Shown: positions 1 through 6,644 of the stretch, piece after piece | Position numbering within the stretch: the first letter of the stretch is position 1 | Layout: the number at the start of each line of letters is the position of its first letter | Origin: Flavobacteriales bacterium | GTDB taxonomy: Bacteria > Bacteroidota > Bacteroidia > Flavobacteriales > UBA7430 | Length of the DNA: 13,839 bases | Direction of reading: 5' to 3' | NCBI GenBank assembly: GCA_024959975.1 | Contig: JANXFM010000201.1 | Coordinates: 1-13,839, forward strand | Made by a program: the position numbers and the translations under genes | The notes under the pieces: generated by a model | What the model was told of the DNA's origin: nothing | Seen by the model: only the letters and a program-made list of their open reading frames with translations | Databases searched by the model: none

Positions 1-148
1 CAATGTCTGGCGATGTATAGCCATATCCATGAAACAGATCCCAATTCTCAAAACCTAGGTTTGAAAAATTTAGATTTTCCTGAGCAAAAATTGCATTACT
101 AAATGCAATCAATAAAGCCGCTAAATAGTAAATTGTTCTTTTTTTCAT
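1..148 (-). CDS. Secreted protein, N-terminal 49 residues only (cut by window edge)
   Basis: The reverse strand opens an ORF with ATG at 148-146 that stays open to the window edge; only the N-terminus is present. It begins MKKRTIYYLAALLIAFSNAI, then FAQ: two lysines and an arginine followed by a hydrophobic core and an A|Q junction, a typical Sec signal peptide of Bacteroidota. The mature part begins ENLNFSNLGFENWD. A 'GFENW' segment soon after the signal peptide is common in Bacteroidota surface or secreted proteins with carbohydrate-binding-like (PCMD-type) N-termini, but 49 residues cannot prove the family. A TATATTTG -7 box (239-246) and three tandem dyad repeats (268-339) lie upstream, so it may be a regulated, exported product. 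The 5' UTR would be about 85 nt. Confidence 0.75.
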   Translation of the reverse strand, partial: MKKRTIYYLAALLIAFSNAIFAQENLNFSNLGFENWDLFHGYGYTSPDI

Positions 149-238
149 GACAATCCGATTAGTTTATCTTACTTCTTTTTTTTAATTAGTAGGTTTAGAA
201 CCCTTTACTTAACCATCAAGAATAAATCTTATGGAATG

Positions 239-266
239 CAAATATATATCAATTTACTTTATTCAA
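239..266 (-). promoter_or_regulatory. Putative Bacteroidota promoter of the secreted-protein gene
   Basis: On the minus strand TATATTTG (246 to 239) matches the Bacteroidota -7 consensus TAnnTTTG exactly. A TTG (266 to 264) lies 17 bp upstream, a little short of the usual 19-20 bp -33 spacing. Transcription would start near 233 and run toward the gene at 148. The three dyad repeats begin immediately upstream of the -33 element. Confidence 0.45.
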
Positions 267-267
267 T

Positions 268-339
268 ATAGGTAGTATCACTCATTTTGATATAGGTGAT
301 GTCACTCATTGTCGCATAGGTAATATCACTCATTTTATT
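268..339. repeat. Three tandem 24-bp repeats with near-palindromic core (putative operator array)
   Basis: Three head-to-tail units at 268-291, 292-315 and 316-339, with no spacer. Each starts ATAGGT and continues to TCACTCATT. The cores are GTAGTATCAC (272-281), GTGATGTCAC (296-305) and GTAATATCAC (320-329), each one or two bases from the perfect palindrome GTGATATCAC. Flanks ATAG/CTCAT extend a partial dyad to about 18 bp. Measured from the predicted minus-strand start near 233, the centres lie near -43, -67 and -91, which suits binding of a dimeric activator. The regulator is unknown; I could not assign the motif to a named family. Confidence 0.65.
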
Positions 340-485
340 ATAAATACTACATATAATACACCTAAAATGTATAGAAGCCTTCCAATGAAACCTTTAATTT
401 ATTAGACTGATTTAGTGAGATAATTAAATTGATTTTTCGTTTTTTTGTGCAAGGTTTAGGTTTAATATTAATAATCTCTTAAAAT

Positions 486-1106
486 TTGAATAAACAAAAG
501 GATTCATATAAAACGATAAAAGATTCTTCTGAAGGATTCTTCAAGGATCGTGGATCTAAGTTCTTTGGCTATGCTTACCCCTGCTCTTCTGAAGACGCTT
601 TAAAAATTAAAATTGAGAAGCTGAAAAAAGAACATCATACAGCCAGACATCATTGTTATGCTTATCGATTTAGACAAGACTACTCTGTGTATCGGGCAAA
701 TGATGATGGTGAACCAACGAATGCTGCCGGAAAACCAATTTTAGGTCAGATTGATGCAAAAGATCTGACTAATGTAGCCTTGGTAGTTGTTCGGTATTTT
801 GGAGGAACAAAACTCGGTGTAGGTGGTATGATGAATGCTTATAAAGAAGCTGCTTTAGATACGTTAAATCATGCTGAGATTATTGAGTGTACGATAGATG
901 ATACTTTTGAAGTGAGTTTTGGGTATCCTGAAATGAATACAGTTATGCGATTTATTAAGGATTTAGGAGTTGTTATTGTTGATCAAAAACTTGAGCTAGA
1001 TTGTAAGATTCGTTTTGCCATCCGTCAAAAAGACGCTGATAAAGCTCAAGAGAAATTTACCGGATTGAAAAATATAGAAATAAAGAAGTTAAAAGTTAAA
1101 GATTAA
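486..1106 (+). CDS. YigZ / IMPACT family protein
   Basis: A 206-residue protein of the UPF0029/IMPACT N-terminal family, close to E. coli YigZ in length. Diagnostic motifs are ARHHCYAY (53-60), NDDGEPTNAAGKPIL (72-86) and VVRYFGGTKLGVGG (101-114); the remainder (about 140-200) fits the DUF1949-type C-terminal domain. The family is conserved, cytosolic, and linked in eukaryotes (IMPACT/YIH1) to Gcn2 control; the bacterial role is uncertain. The start is TTG at 486: an in-frame TAA at 480-482 excludes anything upstream, the first internal ATG lies after residue 114 inside the core motif, and the N-terminus DSYKTIKD matches the family's usual opening. It ends 2 nt before the M42 peptidase gene, so the two are probably co-transcribed. 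Confidence 0.9.
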   Translation: MNKQKDSYKTIKDSSEGFFKDRGSKFFGYAYPCSSEDALKIKIEKLKKEHHTARHHCYAYRFRQDYSVYRANDDGEPTNAAGKPILGQIDAKDLTNVALVVVRYFGGTKLGVGGMMNAYKEAALDTLNHAEIIECTIDDTFEVSFGYPEMNTVMRFIKDLGVVIVDQKLELDCKIRFAIRQKDADKAQEKFTGLKNIEIKKLKVKD

Positions 1107-1108
1107 AA

Positions 1109-2029
1109 ATGGACTTTTCCCTATTAAAAGACTTACAAGCAATACACGCACCTGCAGGAAATGAAGCTCCCTTGAGAGATTTTGTGATTGACTATGTAGA
1201 AAAGAATAAAGCCAATTGGAAAGTACAGCCGGATTTGGTTTACGGAGATGGTTTTCAGGATTGTTTGATCTTAAGATTTGGAAACCCCCGAACAGCAATT
1301 TTCGCACACATGGACTCAATAGGTTTTACGGTTCGTTATGGGAAAGAACTCATTAAGTTAGGGGGTCCACGATTAATTTCCGGAACTCAATTGGTAGGTG
1401 AAGACTCTAAAGGTGCTATTGAAACTGAATTGGTTGTGAATGAAGATAATACGAAAACATCCTATAAACTAAATCGAGAAATAGATCGCGGAACAAATTT
1501 AACTTTCAAGCCCAATTGGCGTGACGATGGCGATTACATTCAAAATTGTTACATGGACAATCGTTTAGGGATGTGGAATGCCCTTAAAGTAGCAGAAACA
1601 CTTGAGGATGGTGTAATCGTTTTTTCTTGTTGGGAAGAAACCGGAGGTGGTTCTGTAGGTTATTTGGGGAAGTACATTTACGAAAAGTGGGGTGTTCGTC
1701 AGGCATTAATCTCCGATATTACCTGGGTTACTGAAGGGATTCCTCATGGTGAAGGTGTTGCCATTTCTATGAGAGATTCTGGGATTCCACGCAAATCGTA
1801 TGTGCGTAAGATTATAGACATTGCCACAAGAAATAAGATCAAATTCCAGTTGGAAGTTGAAGATTCCGGTGGTTCGGATGGGAATGGTTTGCAAAAATCC
1901 TCCTACCCTTTTGACTGGTGTTTTATTGGTGCCCCGGAAGATCATGTGCATACTCCCGATGAGAAAGTACACAAAGGCGATGTTGCCGAAATGGTTAAAC
2001 TATACGAGGTTTTAATGAAAGAACTTTAA
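1109..2029 (+). CDS. M42-type metallo-aminopeptidase
   Basis: A 306-residue cytosolic peptidase resembling family M42 (glutamyl aminopeptidase / PepA-TET type, clan MH). Visible di-metal and catalytic motifs in order: AHMDS (H67, D69), YMDNRLG (bridging D150), CWEETGGGSVG (catalytic E176, metal E177), SDITW (D203) and HTPDEKVH (H281). Residues about 75-135 correspond to the inserted PA-like domain of M42 enzymes. It is shorter than the typical 340-360 residues, mainly through compact loops; no motif is missing. The predicted role is trimming N-terminal residues from peptides. The start ATG follows the YigZ stop by 2 nt with no clear Shine-Dalgarno. The stop codon directly abuts the stop of the converging lipoprotein gene. 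The exact substrate cannot be told from sequence, and membership of a related M20/M28-like branch is not fully excluded. Confidence 0.85.
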   Translation: MDFSLLKDLQAIHAPAGNEAPLRDFVIDYVEKNKANWKVQPDLVYGDGFQDCLILRFGNPRTAIFAHMDSIGFTVRYGKELIKLGGPRLISGTQLVGEDSKGAIETELVVNEDNTKTSYKLNREIDRGTNLTFKPNWRDDGDYIQNCYMDNRLGMWNALKVAETLEDGVIVFSCWEETGGGSVGYLGKYIYEKWGVRQALISDITWVTEGIPHGEGVAISMRDSGIPRKSYVRKIIDIATRNKIKFQLEVEDSGGSDGNGLQKSSYPFDWCFIGAPEDHVHTPDEKVHKGDVAEMVKLYEVLMKEL

Positions 2030-2596
2030 TTATCTATACAGCGAATAACTTAATCCTATAGAAAATTCATTTTCCGGTTGATCACTAAAAACATCTGCTA
2101 AATACGAAATTTGAAAACCTACTCTTTTAGAATCACCCGATTCAGTTCCAATACCAATAATCAGCGGAGTTGTATCTCTAATGCCTTGCGTATATAGAAT
2201 GCCACAAGAACCATATATAGATCTGTTTCCAAAAATTAGATCATATTGAGATCCAAACTCTTCGAAGCATAAAGTATAAACTGATAAATCACCGGTTAAA
2301 TAGAAATTATCACGTTTAATAAAGTTGTGTTTTAGATCCATACTTACAGATAGAGGATTCACGTCTAATCTAAGTCCAAAGTCCATTGCACTATTTAAAC
2401 CAAATCTATATGCAATCATTGGACTTAGAGAGACACCTTTATCACCGAAAGGTATTAGTGCATTTGAACTAACTAAAGCAAATGAAACAGACTTCTCGTG
2501 TAATTCTAATACTTCAGGTGAGGTTAGTTTGTTATAAGGTAGGCATGAATTTAGTAGTATTGCTGAAATTATTGAAAAGCAAAAATATTTTTTCAT
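2030..2596 (-). CDS. Small outer-membrane-like lipoprotein, function unknown
   Basis: A 188-residue protein I do not recognise. It starts MKKYFCFSIISAILLNSC: a short hydrophobic signal ending in a lipobox with the lipidated cysteine at position 18. There is no acidic surface-export signal right after the cysteine, so a periplasm-facing location is more likely than cell-surface display; that is inference. From about residue 38 it consists of alternating polar/hydrophobic stretches separated by turns (for example FGLNSAMDFGLRLDV, FYLTGDLSVYTL, FSIGLSYSLYR), which looks like a small beta-barrel or beta-sandwich of roughly eight strands ending in an aromatic-rich strand. The gene lies 10 nt downstream of the epimerase gene and is probably the last gene of the cysteine operon. 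Its stop abuts the stop of the opposing peptidase gene with zero spacing. Confidence 0.75.
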   Translation of the reverse strand: MKKYFCFSIISAILLNSCLPYNKLTSPEVLELHEKSVSFALVSSNALIPFGDKGVSLSPMIAYRFGLNSAMDFGLRLDVNPLSVSMDLKHNFIKRDNFYLTGDLSVYTLCFEEFGSQYDLIFGNRSIYGSCGILYTQGIRDTTPLIIGIGTESGDSKRVGFQISYLADVFSDQPENEFSIGLSYSLYR

Positions 2597-2606
2597 TAGG
2601 GTTTAT

Positions 2607-3527
2607 TTATTGAACAAATGATTTTTTAAATTCTAATAATTCTTCTTCAAGGTCTTTTAATTCGATATTTAAATCGCCTAATATTTTAGAAGGTGTTTTT
2701 ACCTGAACAGACTTCATTCGCATATTCTCATTGGTGTAAATAAATTCCAATTCAGGATAAATTTTCATCAAAGTTTCTAAGATATCATTGATCTGTAATG
2801 ATTTTGTTACCGCTAAATGGATTCCTGATTCGTAGGTCGGGTTTTTAATTAAAGCGGCAATAAGTGCACTAAAATCGGCTACGGAAATAAAGCCACGGCA
2901 TTGTGAACCGTCACCATTAATACGCACTTTGCCATCAAAATGGGCCTGGTACATAAAGCTATTAATTACAGAATCTAAGCGCAATGCAGGGTTGTAGCCG
3001 TAAACATTCCCTGAGCGAATAATGTGTGTGGGAATTTTTTTAGCCAGTCTGCGAACGTGTTTTTCAGCTTGAAATTTACTCGTACCGTAGGATGAATCTG
3101 GCTGTAGTTTAGAATCTACATCGATTACATCCTCACCGTGTCCGTAAACAGAAATAGAACTTGGATAAATAAAATGCTTTACCTCACTCTCTTCTACGAT
3201 TGAAACCAAATTAGCTGTTCCCCAATGATTTACCTGATCAAAATGATGAAAGAACTTGTCTTCAAAAGGTGTGGTTACCATAGCTGCTAAATGAACAATA
3301 ATGTCAGCCTTGTCAACTTCACTTTTTAAAAGCCTGTTGTCTAACAGATCACCTTTAACAAATCTGATGTTCTTTCCATCTAAATGATGAGCATTTAAGA
3401 GCGAAAACTCTTGTCTGGACATATTATCATAAATAACAATACTGTCTGCTTTATTCAGTTTTTTAGTGATTTGCTCTATGAGTGTGTAACCTATGTAGCC
3501 AAGGCCTCCAGTAACTAATATGTTCAT
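2607..3527 (-). CDS. NAD(P)-dependent epimerase/dehydratase (extended SDR)
   Basis: A 306-residue extended short-chain dehydrogenase/reductase. The Rossmann motif TGGLGYIG sits at residues 6-13 (G7, G10, G13), an acidic D34 closes beta-2 (suggesting NAD preference), and GDLLD is at 59-63. The catalytic set is S123/S124 (YPSSISVYG) and YGTSK (Y147, K151), followed by RGFISVADF (211-219), typical of nucleotide-sugar epimerases and dehydratases. The likely reaction is NAD-dependent oxidation/reduction at a sugar ring or related substrate, but the substrate is not evident. The ATG lies 1 nt after the cysH stop, so it is translated from the same message. No known step of cysteine synthesis needs such an enzyme, so its job in this operon is open. 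Confidence 0.85.
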   Translation of the reverse strand: MNILVTGGLGYIGYTLIEQITKKLNKADSIVIYDNMSRQEFSLLNAHHLDGKNIRFVKGDLLDNRLLKSEVDKADIIVHLAAMVTTPFEDKFFHHFDQVNHWGTANLVSIVEESEVKHFIYPSSISVYGHGEDVIDVDSKLQPDSSYGTSKFQAEKHVRRLAKKIPTHIIRSGNVYGYNPALRLDSVINSFMYQAHFDGKVRINGDGSQCRGFISVADFSALIAALIKNPTYESGIHLAVTKSLQINDILETLMKIYPELEFIYTNENMRMKSVQVKTPSKILGDLNIELKDLEEELLEFKKSFVQ

Positions 3528-3528
3528 G

Positions 3529-4203
3529 TTATTTGATTAAGTCCGTGTGTAAACCACATTCATTTTTCTTCATTCCTTTCCAACGTCCGTCTCTACCATC
3601 ACCCTGCTCCATAGAAAATTTTTGGGTACATGGAAGACAGCCAATACTTAAAAAGCCTTCGGCCTCTAAGGGATGTGTTGGTAAATTATGCTGTTTTCTG
3701 TACTCCCATATCATTCTACTGTTCCAATGGATCATCGGATGAAAACGCAAGGTGTTGTGAGGTCCATCAGCTTCATAATCCATTTTACTACGGTTTGCAT
3801 TCTGATCTTTACGAACCCCTGTAATCCAGATGTCGTATTGCTTCATCAAGCTGTCCATAGGCTGGGTTTTATTTATGGAACAACAATAGCCGGGATTCGA
3901 TTGAAAGAAAAAACGACCCTCACTATTTAGTTGATTCATTAAAGGTATTTCCCCTTTCTGATTCATGACATTCAAATTTAGTTGACCGGCAACCTGATCT
4001 CTAAATTCTAATGTTTCAGGAAAGTGAAAGCCGGTATCGATAAAATAGACAGGGAAACCGGGAGCTATGGTATTAAGAATATGTAGCATAGGAATACTAT
4101 GCGTCTGGAAAGATGAGGAAGCAAAAAATTGTTTCCCATCATCCATGTATCCTTTCAGATAGCTTTCAATTTCATTTAAACGTTTTTTAATCTCTTCTTT
4201 CAT
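3529..4203 (-). CDS. cysH: Fe-S type adenylyl-sulfate / phosphoadenylyl-sulfate reductase
   Basis: A 224-residue assimilatory APS/PAPS reductase: thiol-dependent reduction of activated sulfate to sulfite in the cytosol. The PP-loop-fold N-terminus carries ASSSFQTHS (28-36) and DTGFHFPET (56-64). YCCS (C107, C108) and GCLPC (C189, C192) supply the four cysteines of a [4Fe-4S] cluster, the hallmark of the APS-reducing branch rather than enterobacterial PAPS reductases. The C-terminal NECGLH (C216) is the catalytic cysteine motif, preceded by GDGRDGRW. APS is therefore the more likely substrate. It follows the gamma-lyase-like gene by 17 nt. Sulfate-activation and sulfite reductase genes are not in the window. 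Confidence 0.93.
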   Translation of the reverse strand: MKEEIKKRLNEIESYLKGYMDDGKQFFASSSFQTHSIPMLHILNTIAPGFPVYFIDTGFHFPETLEFRDQVAGQLNLNVMNQKGEIPLMNQLNSEGRFFFQSNPGYCCSINKTQPMDSLMKQYDIWITGVRKDQNANRSKMDYEADGPHNTLRFHPMIHWNSRMIWEYRKQHNLPTHPLEAEGFLSIGCLPCTQKFSMEQGDGRDGRWKGMKKNECGLHTDLIK

Positions 4204-4220
4204 GCGAGGGGGTTACATTA

Positions 4221-5381
4221 CTAAATAAGGTCCAGAGCCCTGCTTAAATCAGCTTTTAAATCAGCTACATCTTCTACACCAACCGAAATTCGAACAAAAT
4301 TATCGGTAATACCCAGTTTATTTCTTTCTTCAATAGGCACAGAAGCATGTGTCATAATTGCCGGATGTTCAATTAAACTTTCCACACCACCTAAACTTTC
4401 TGCCAAAACAAACAATTTCACTTCTTCTAAAAACTTTTTGGCTGCTTGTAAATCACCCTTAATACAGATGCTTAACATACCACCAAATCCCGACATTTGT
4501 TTTTTGGCTAGTTCGTGTTGAGGGTGTGATTCTAATCCCGGATAAATAACCTTCTCAACCTTTGGGTGTGTTTCTAAAAATTGAGCAATCTCAATGGCAT
4601 TACTTGCGTGAGCCTGCATACGTAAAGCTAGTGTTTTTATTCCTCTTAACACCAACCAGCTATCAAATGGTGACTGGCTTGGTCCAATTGAATTTTGTAA
4701 ATACCAAAGCTTATCGTAATGTTCGCTATCATTAAGCATAATCGACCCACCGACAACATCACTATGTCCGTTGATGTATTTCGTTAAGGAATGTACGACC
4801 ATATCGGCTCCTAAGTCCAATGGATTTTGGAAGTAAGGACTCATAAAAGTGTTATCAACCACAACCTTTGCTTTTACCGTATGAGAAGCCTCACAAATAG
4901 CCTTAATGTCACTAATTTGCAACATTGGATTGGTTGGAGATTCCAGCCAAACCAGATCAGGTTGATAGGTGTTTAACTCTTCTTTTACGGCTTCGATATC
5001 TGTCGTATTTACATGCTTGATCTCAAAGCGTTCGTTGTAGATGGTGTTTAAAATACGGTACGTACCACCGTAAACATCATCTCCACATAGAATTTTACTT
5101 CCTTGAGGGAACGTTTGAAATATTAAAGAAATAGCTGCCATACCACTCGAAGTCACTAAACAGTGTTCGGCATTTTCCAATGAAGCCAAACATTCTTCCA
5201 ATCGGGTTCTTGTTGGATTGTGAGATCGTGTGTATTCATAGCCTTTATGCTCACCCGGACTAGACTGCACAAATGTTGAAGTCTGGTAAATAGGTGGAAT
5301 TACCGCACCTGTTTTTTCGTCGGGCTCATTTCCTACGTGAATAACTTTTGTTCCTTTATGTAAATCAGTGTGATTAGTCAT
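4221..5381 (-). CDS. PLP-dependent cystathionine gamma-lyase / gamma-synthase
   Basis: A 386-residue Cys/Met-metabolism PLP enzyme of fold type I. The phosphate-binding Y50/R52 lie in YEYTRSHNPT, then SSGMAA (78-83), ESPTNP (147-152), DNTF (D176-F179), and the Schiff-base lysine K201 in HSLTKYINGHSDVVGG. ESLGGVESLIEHPAIMTHAS near the C-terminus is closely like eukaryotic and bacterial cystathionine gamma-lyases. With a cystathionine beta-synthase-like gene directly upstream, cleavage of cystathionine to cysteine (reverse transsulfuration) is the best reading, but gamma-synthase activity cannot be excluded since the two share these motifs. The start codon overlaps the upstream gene by 8 nt, implying translational coupling. 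Confidence 0.9.
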   Translation of the reverse strand: MTNHTDLHKGTKVIHVGNEPDEKTGAVIPPIYQTSTFVQSSPGEHKGYEYTRSHNPTRTRLEECLASLENAEHCLVTSSGMAAISLIFQTFPQGSKILCGDDVYGGTYRILNTIYNERFEIKHVNTTDIEAVKEELNTYQPDLVWLESPTNPMLQISDIKAICEASHTVKAKVVVDNTFMSPYFQNPLDLGADMVVHSLTKYINGHSDVVGGSIMLNDSEHYDKLWYLQNSIGPSQSPFDSWLVLRGIKTLALRMQAHASNAIEIAQFLETHPKVEKVIYPGLESHPQHELAKKQMSGFGGMLSICIKGDLQAAKKFLEEVKLFVLAESLGGVESLIEHPAIMTHASVPIEERNKLGITDNFVRISVGVEDVADLKADLSRALDLI

Positions 5382-6408
5382 TTCCTAATATTTTTTCGAT
5401 CTCTAGATCTAATTCGTCTTTAATAATTTCTCCTTTAATGTATCCCATCTCACGCATCCAGTCTTCTTTGTAAATTTTAGACGCATAGCGATTTCCTGAA
5501 TCCGGAAGGATCACCAAAATACGTTCTGGCTTCTCTAATGATTCTGCATACCTGATAGCTCCTACAACAGCAGATCCACTTGATCCACCTGAGTAAATTC
5601 CTTCTTCCTGCAATAATCTTCTCGTCATGTGGAAGGATTCTTCATCTCCTACCATTACAAAATCATCAATCTGGTCAAATATTACATTGTCCGGAATAAA
5701 GTCCTCCCCTATTCCTTCAACAACGTAAGATTTTGCTTCACCTATTTCACCACCGGTTTTATGGTAGTGCATCAAAATAGATCCTTCACAATCTACTCCA
5801 ACAGACTTTAGATTGGGCATCTTTGTTTTTAAAAAGCGTGTACATCCTGATATGGTACCTCCTGTACCTACACCGGCCATAAACGTGTCAAATTCCCCTT
5901 TCGTTTGCTCATAGATCTCAGGTCCGGTAATATCATAATGAGAAGCACCATTATCCATGTTCCCATATTGATCTAAAAAAACAGAATTAGGAAGTTTTCC
6001 CAATTTAGCAGCAACGGAGTAATAAGAACGAGGGTCTTCCGGTTCTACATCTGTAGGACACACCAATACTTTAGCTCCGTATGCTTTTAAGTTGTCTATT
6101 TTTTCTTTGGACTGCTTGTCGGCCATTACAAATACACATTTGTATCCGTAAATTGCAGCAAATAATGCAATACCCACGCCCGTATTACCGGAAGTAGATT
6201 CTACAATAGTTCCACCCGGCTTTAAATCACCACGTTCTACAGCTTTTTGGCAAAGGTAGACACCCATACGGTCTTTAATAGATCCGCCGGGGTTCATGTA
6301 CTCCAATTTCACATAGATGTCAGAATCTACGTGACTGGCTACTTTGTTTAATCTTACGATCGGTGTATTACCGATAACATCAAGGATGTTTTGATTGAAT
6401 TGCTTCAT
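5374..6408 (-). CDS. Cystathionine beta-synthase-like / cysteine synthase family enzyme
   Basis: A 344-residue fold-type II PLP enzyme. PLP lysine K45 is in GGSIKDR, the substrate loop STSGNTG at 71-77, phosphate-binding GTGGT at 181-185, and PDS at 302-304. Beyond the shared cysteine-synthase core it has cystathionine beta-synthase traits: DPRSYYSVA (125-133), HYDITGPEI, EGSILMHY and VEGIGEDFIP (230-239), and a C-terminal KEDWMREMGY. It lacks both the heme-binding N-terminus and the C-terminal CBS-domain pair of the human enzyme. The likely reaction is serine (or an activated serine) plus homocysteine to cystathionine; sulfide-dependent cysteine synthesis is an alternative. It is the first structural gene after the cysteine-codon leader and attenuator, 10 nt beyond the terminator U-tract. 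Confidence 0.88.
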   Translation of the reverse strand: MKQFNQNILDVIGNTPIVRLNKVASHVDSDIYVKLEYMNPGGSIKDRMGVYLCQKAVERGDLKPGGTIVESTSGNTGVGIALFAAIYGYKCVFVMADKQSKEKIDNLKAYGAKVLVCPTDVEPEDPRSYYSVAAKLGKLPNSVFLDQYGNMDNGASHYDITGPEIYEQTKGEFDTFMAGVGTGGTISGCTRFLKTKMPNLKSVGVDCEGSILMHYHKTGGEIGEAKSYVVEGIGEDFIPDNVIFDQIDDFVMVGDEESFHMTRRLLQEEGIYSGGSSGSAVVGAIRYAESLEKPERILVILPDSGNRYASKIYKEDWMREMGYIKGEIIKDELDLEIEKILGND

Positions 6409-6418
6409 TTCTTAAACT

Positions 6419-6443
6419 AAAAAAACCCATCCAAATGGATAGG
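6419..6443 (-). terminator. Attenuator terminator of the cysteine operon
   Basis: Minus-strand hairpin CCTATCC (6443-6437), loop ATTT, GGATGGG (6432-6426): seven pairs including one G-U, followed at once by a run of seven T (6425-6419). It lies between the leader ORF and the first structural gene, whose ATG begins 10 nt further on, so as an intrinsic terminator it would block the whole operon unless prevented. Confidence 0.8.
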
Positions 6444-6471
6444 TTATGATTGATTTACATAGCACTAGTTG

Positions 6472-6480
6472 CCCATTTGG
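6472..6480 (-). promoter_or_regulatory. Antiterminator strand of the cysteine attenuator
   Basis: CCAAATGGG on the minus strand starts two bases after the leader stop codon. Its first eight bases are exactly complementary to CCATTTGG (6438-6431) in the terminator hairpin, and the ninth can add a G-U pair. This alternative helix takes up the loop and half the terminator stem, so the two structures are mutually exclusive. A ribosome halted at the leader stop would cover it; one stalled on the Cys codons about 20 nt upstream would not. Confidence 0.7.
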
Positions 6481-6481
6481 T

Positions 6482-6535
6482 TCACAAAGGAGATGTAATG
6501 CAACAACAGTTGATATGTAATTGGTTTGTTTTCAT
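6482..6535 (-). CDS. Cys-codon leader peptide (attenuation uORF)
   Basis: Short ORF MKTNQLHINCCCITSPL, 17 residues, ATG at 6535-6533, TGA at 6484-6482. Three consecutive cysteine codons (TGT TGT TGC, 6508-6500) form a run that would be very improbable by chance, given the rarity of cysteine. It starts 11 nt after an exact TAnnTTTG box, so the message begins only a few bases ahead. It precedes an antiterminator/terminator pair and an operon for cysteine and sulfur metabolism. I infer that its translation senses charged tRNA-Cys; the peptide itself probably has no function. Confidence 0.8.
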   Translation of the reverse strand: MKTNQLHINCCCITSPL

Positions 6536-6546
6536 GATTAACTGTA

Positions 6547-6576
6547 CAAAAATAGCAAAAATGATGGGATTTACAA
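6547..6576 (-). promoter_or_regulatory. Promoter of the cysteine operon
   Basis: TATTTTTG (6554 to 6547) fits TAnnTTTG exactly, and TTG (6576 to 6574) lies 19 bp upstream, the canonical Bacteroidota -33/-7 spacing. The predicted start near 6541 gives a nearly leaderless Cys uORF. Confidence 0.7.
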
Positions 6577-6644
6577 GTTAATTTCACTTCAAGTCTGATT
6601 CCCTCTTAAAATGGTCAAAATTTTTGTCAAATTAAAAGTTACAT

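Larger units (their letters stand above)
149..485. other. Intergenic region between divergent genes, with tandem operator-like repeats
   Basis: These 337 bases hold no ORF that looks like a gene. They contain the putative minus-strand promoter (239-266), the three 24-bp units (268-339) and, close to the plus-strand gene, a weak promoter-like TAGGTTTA at 457-464 with TTT 19 bp upstream (435-437). That last match misses one consensus base and is only a suggestion. No hairpin with a U-tract and no tRNA-like fold was noticed. Confidence 0.6.

Noticed and set aside
268..339. Possible CRISPR array
   Set aside because: Units are directly abutting, with no unique spacers, and no cas genes are nearby; an operator array fits better.
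1089..1319. Minus-strand 76-residue ORF across the YigZ/M42 junction
   Set aside because: It is antisense to two conserved genes and has no family features.
6409..6546. SAM riboswitch or T-box in front of the cysteine operon
   Set aside because: No T-box consensus or SAM-aptamer-like conserved core was seen, and the leader is largely taken up by a translated Cys-rich ORF, which explains the terminator better.
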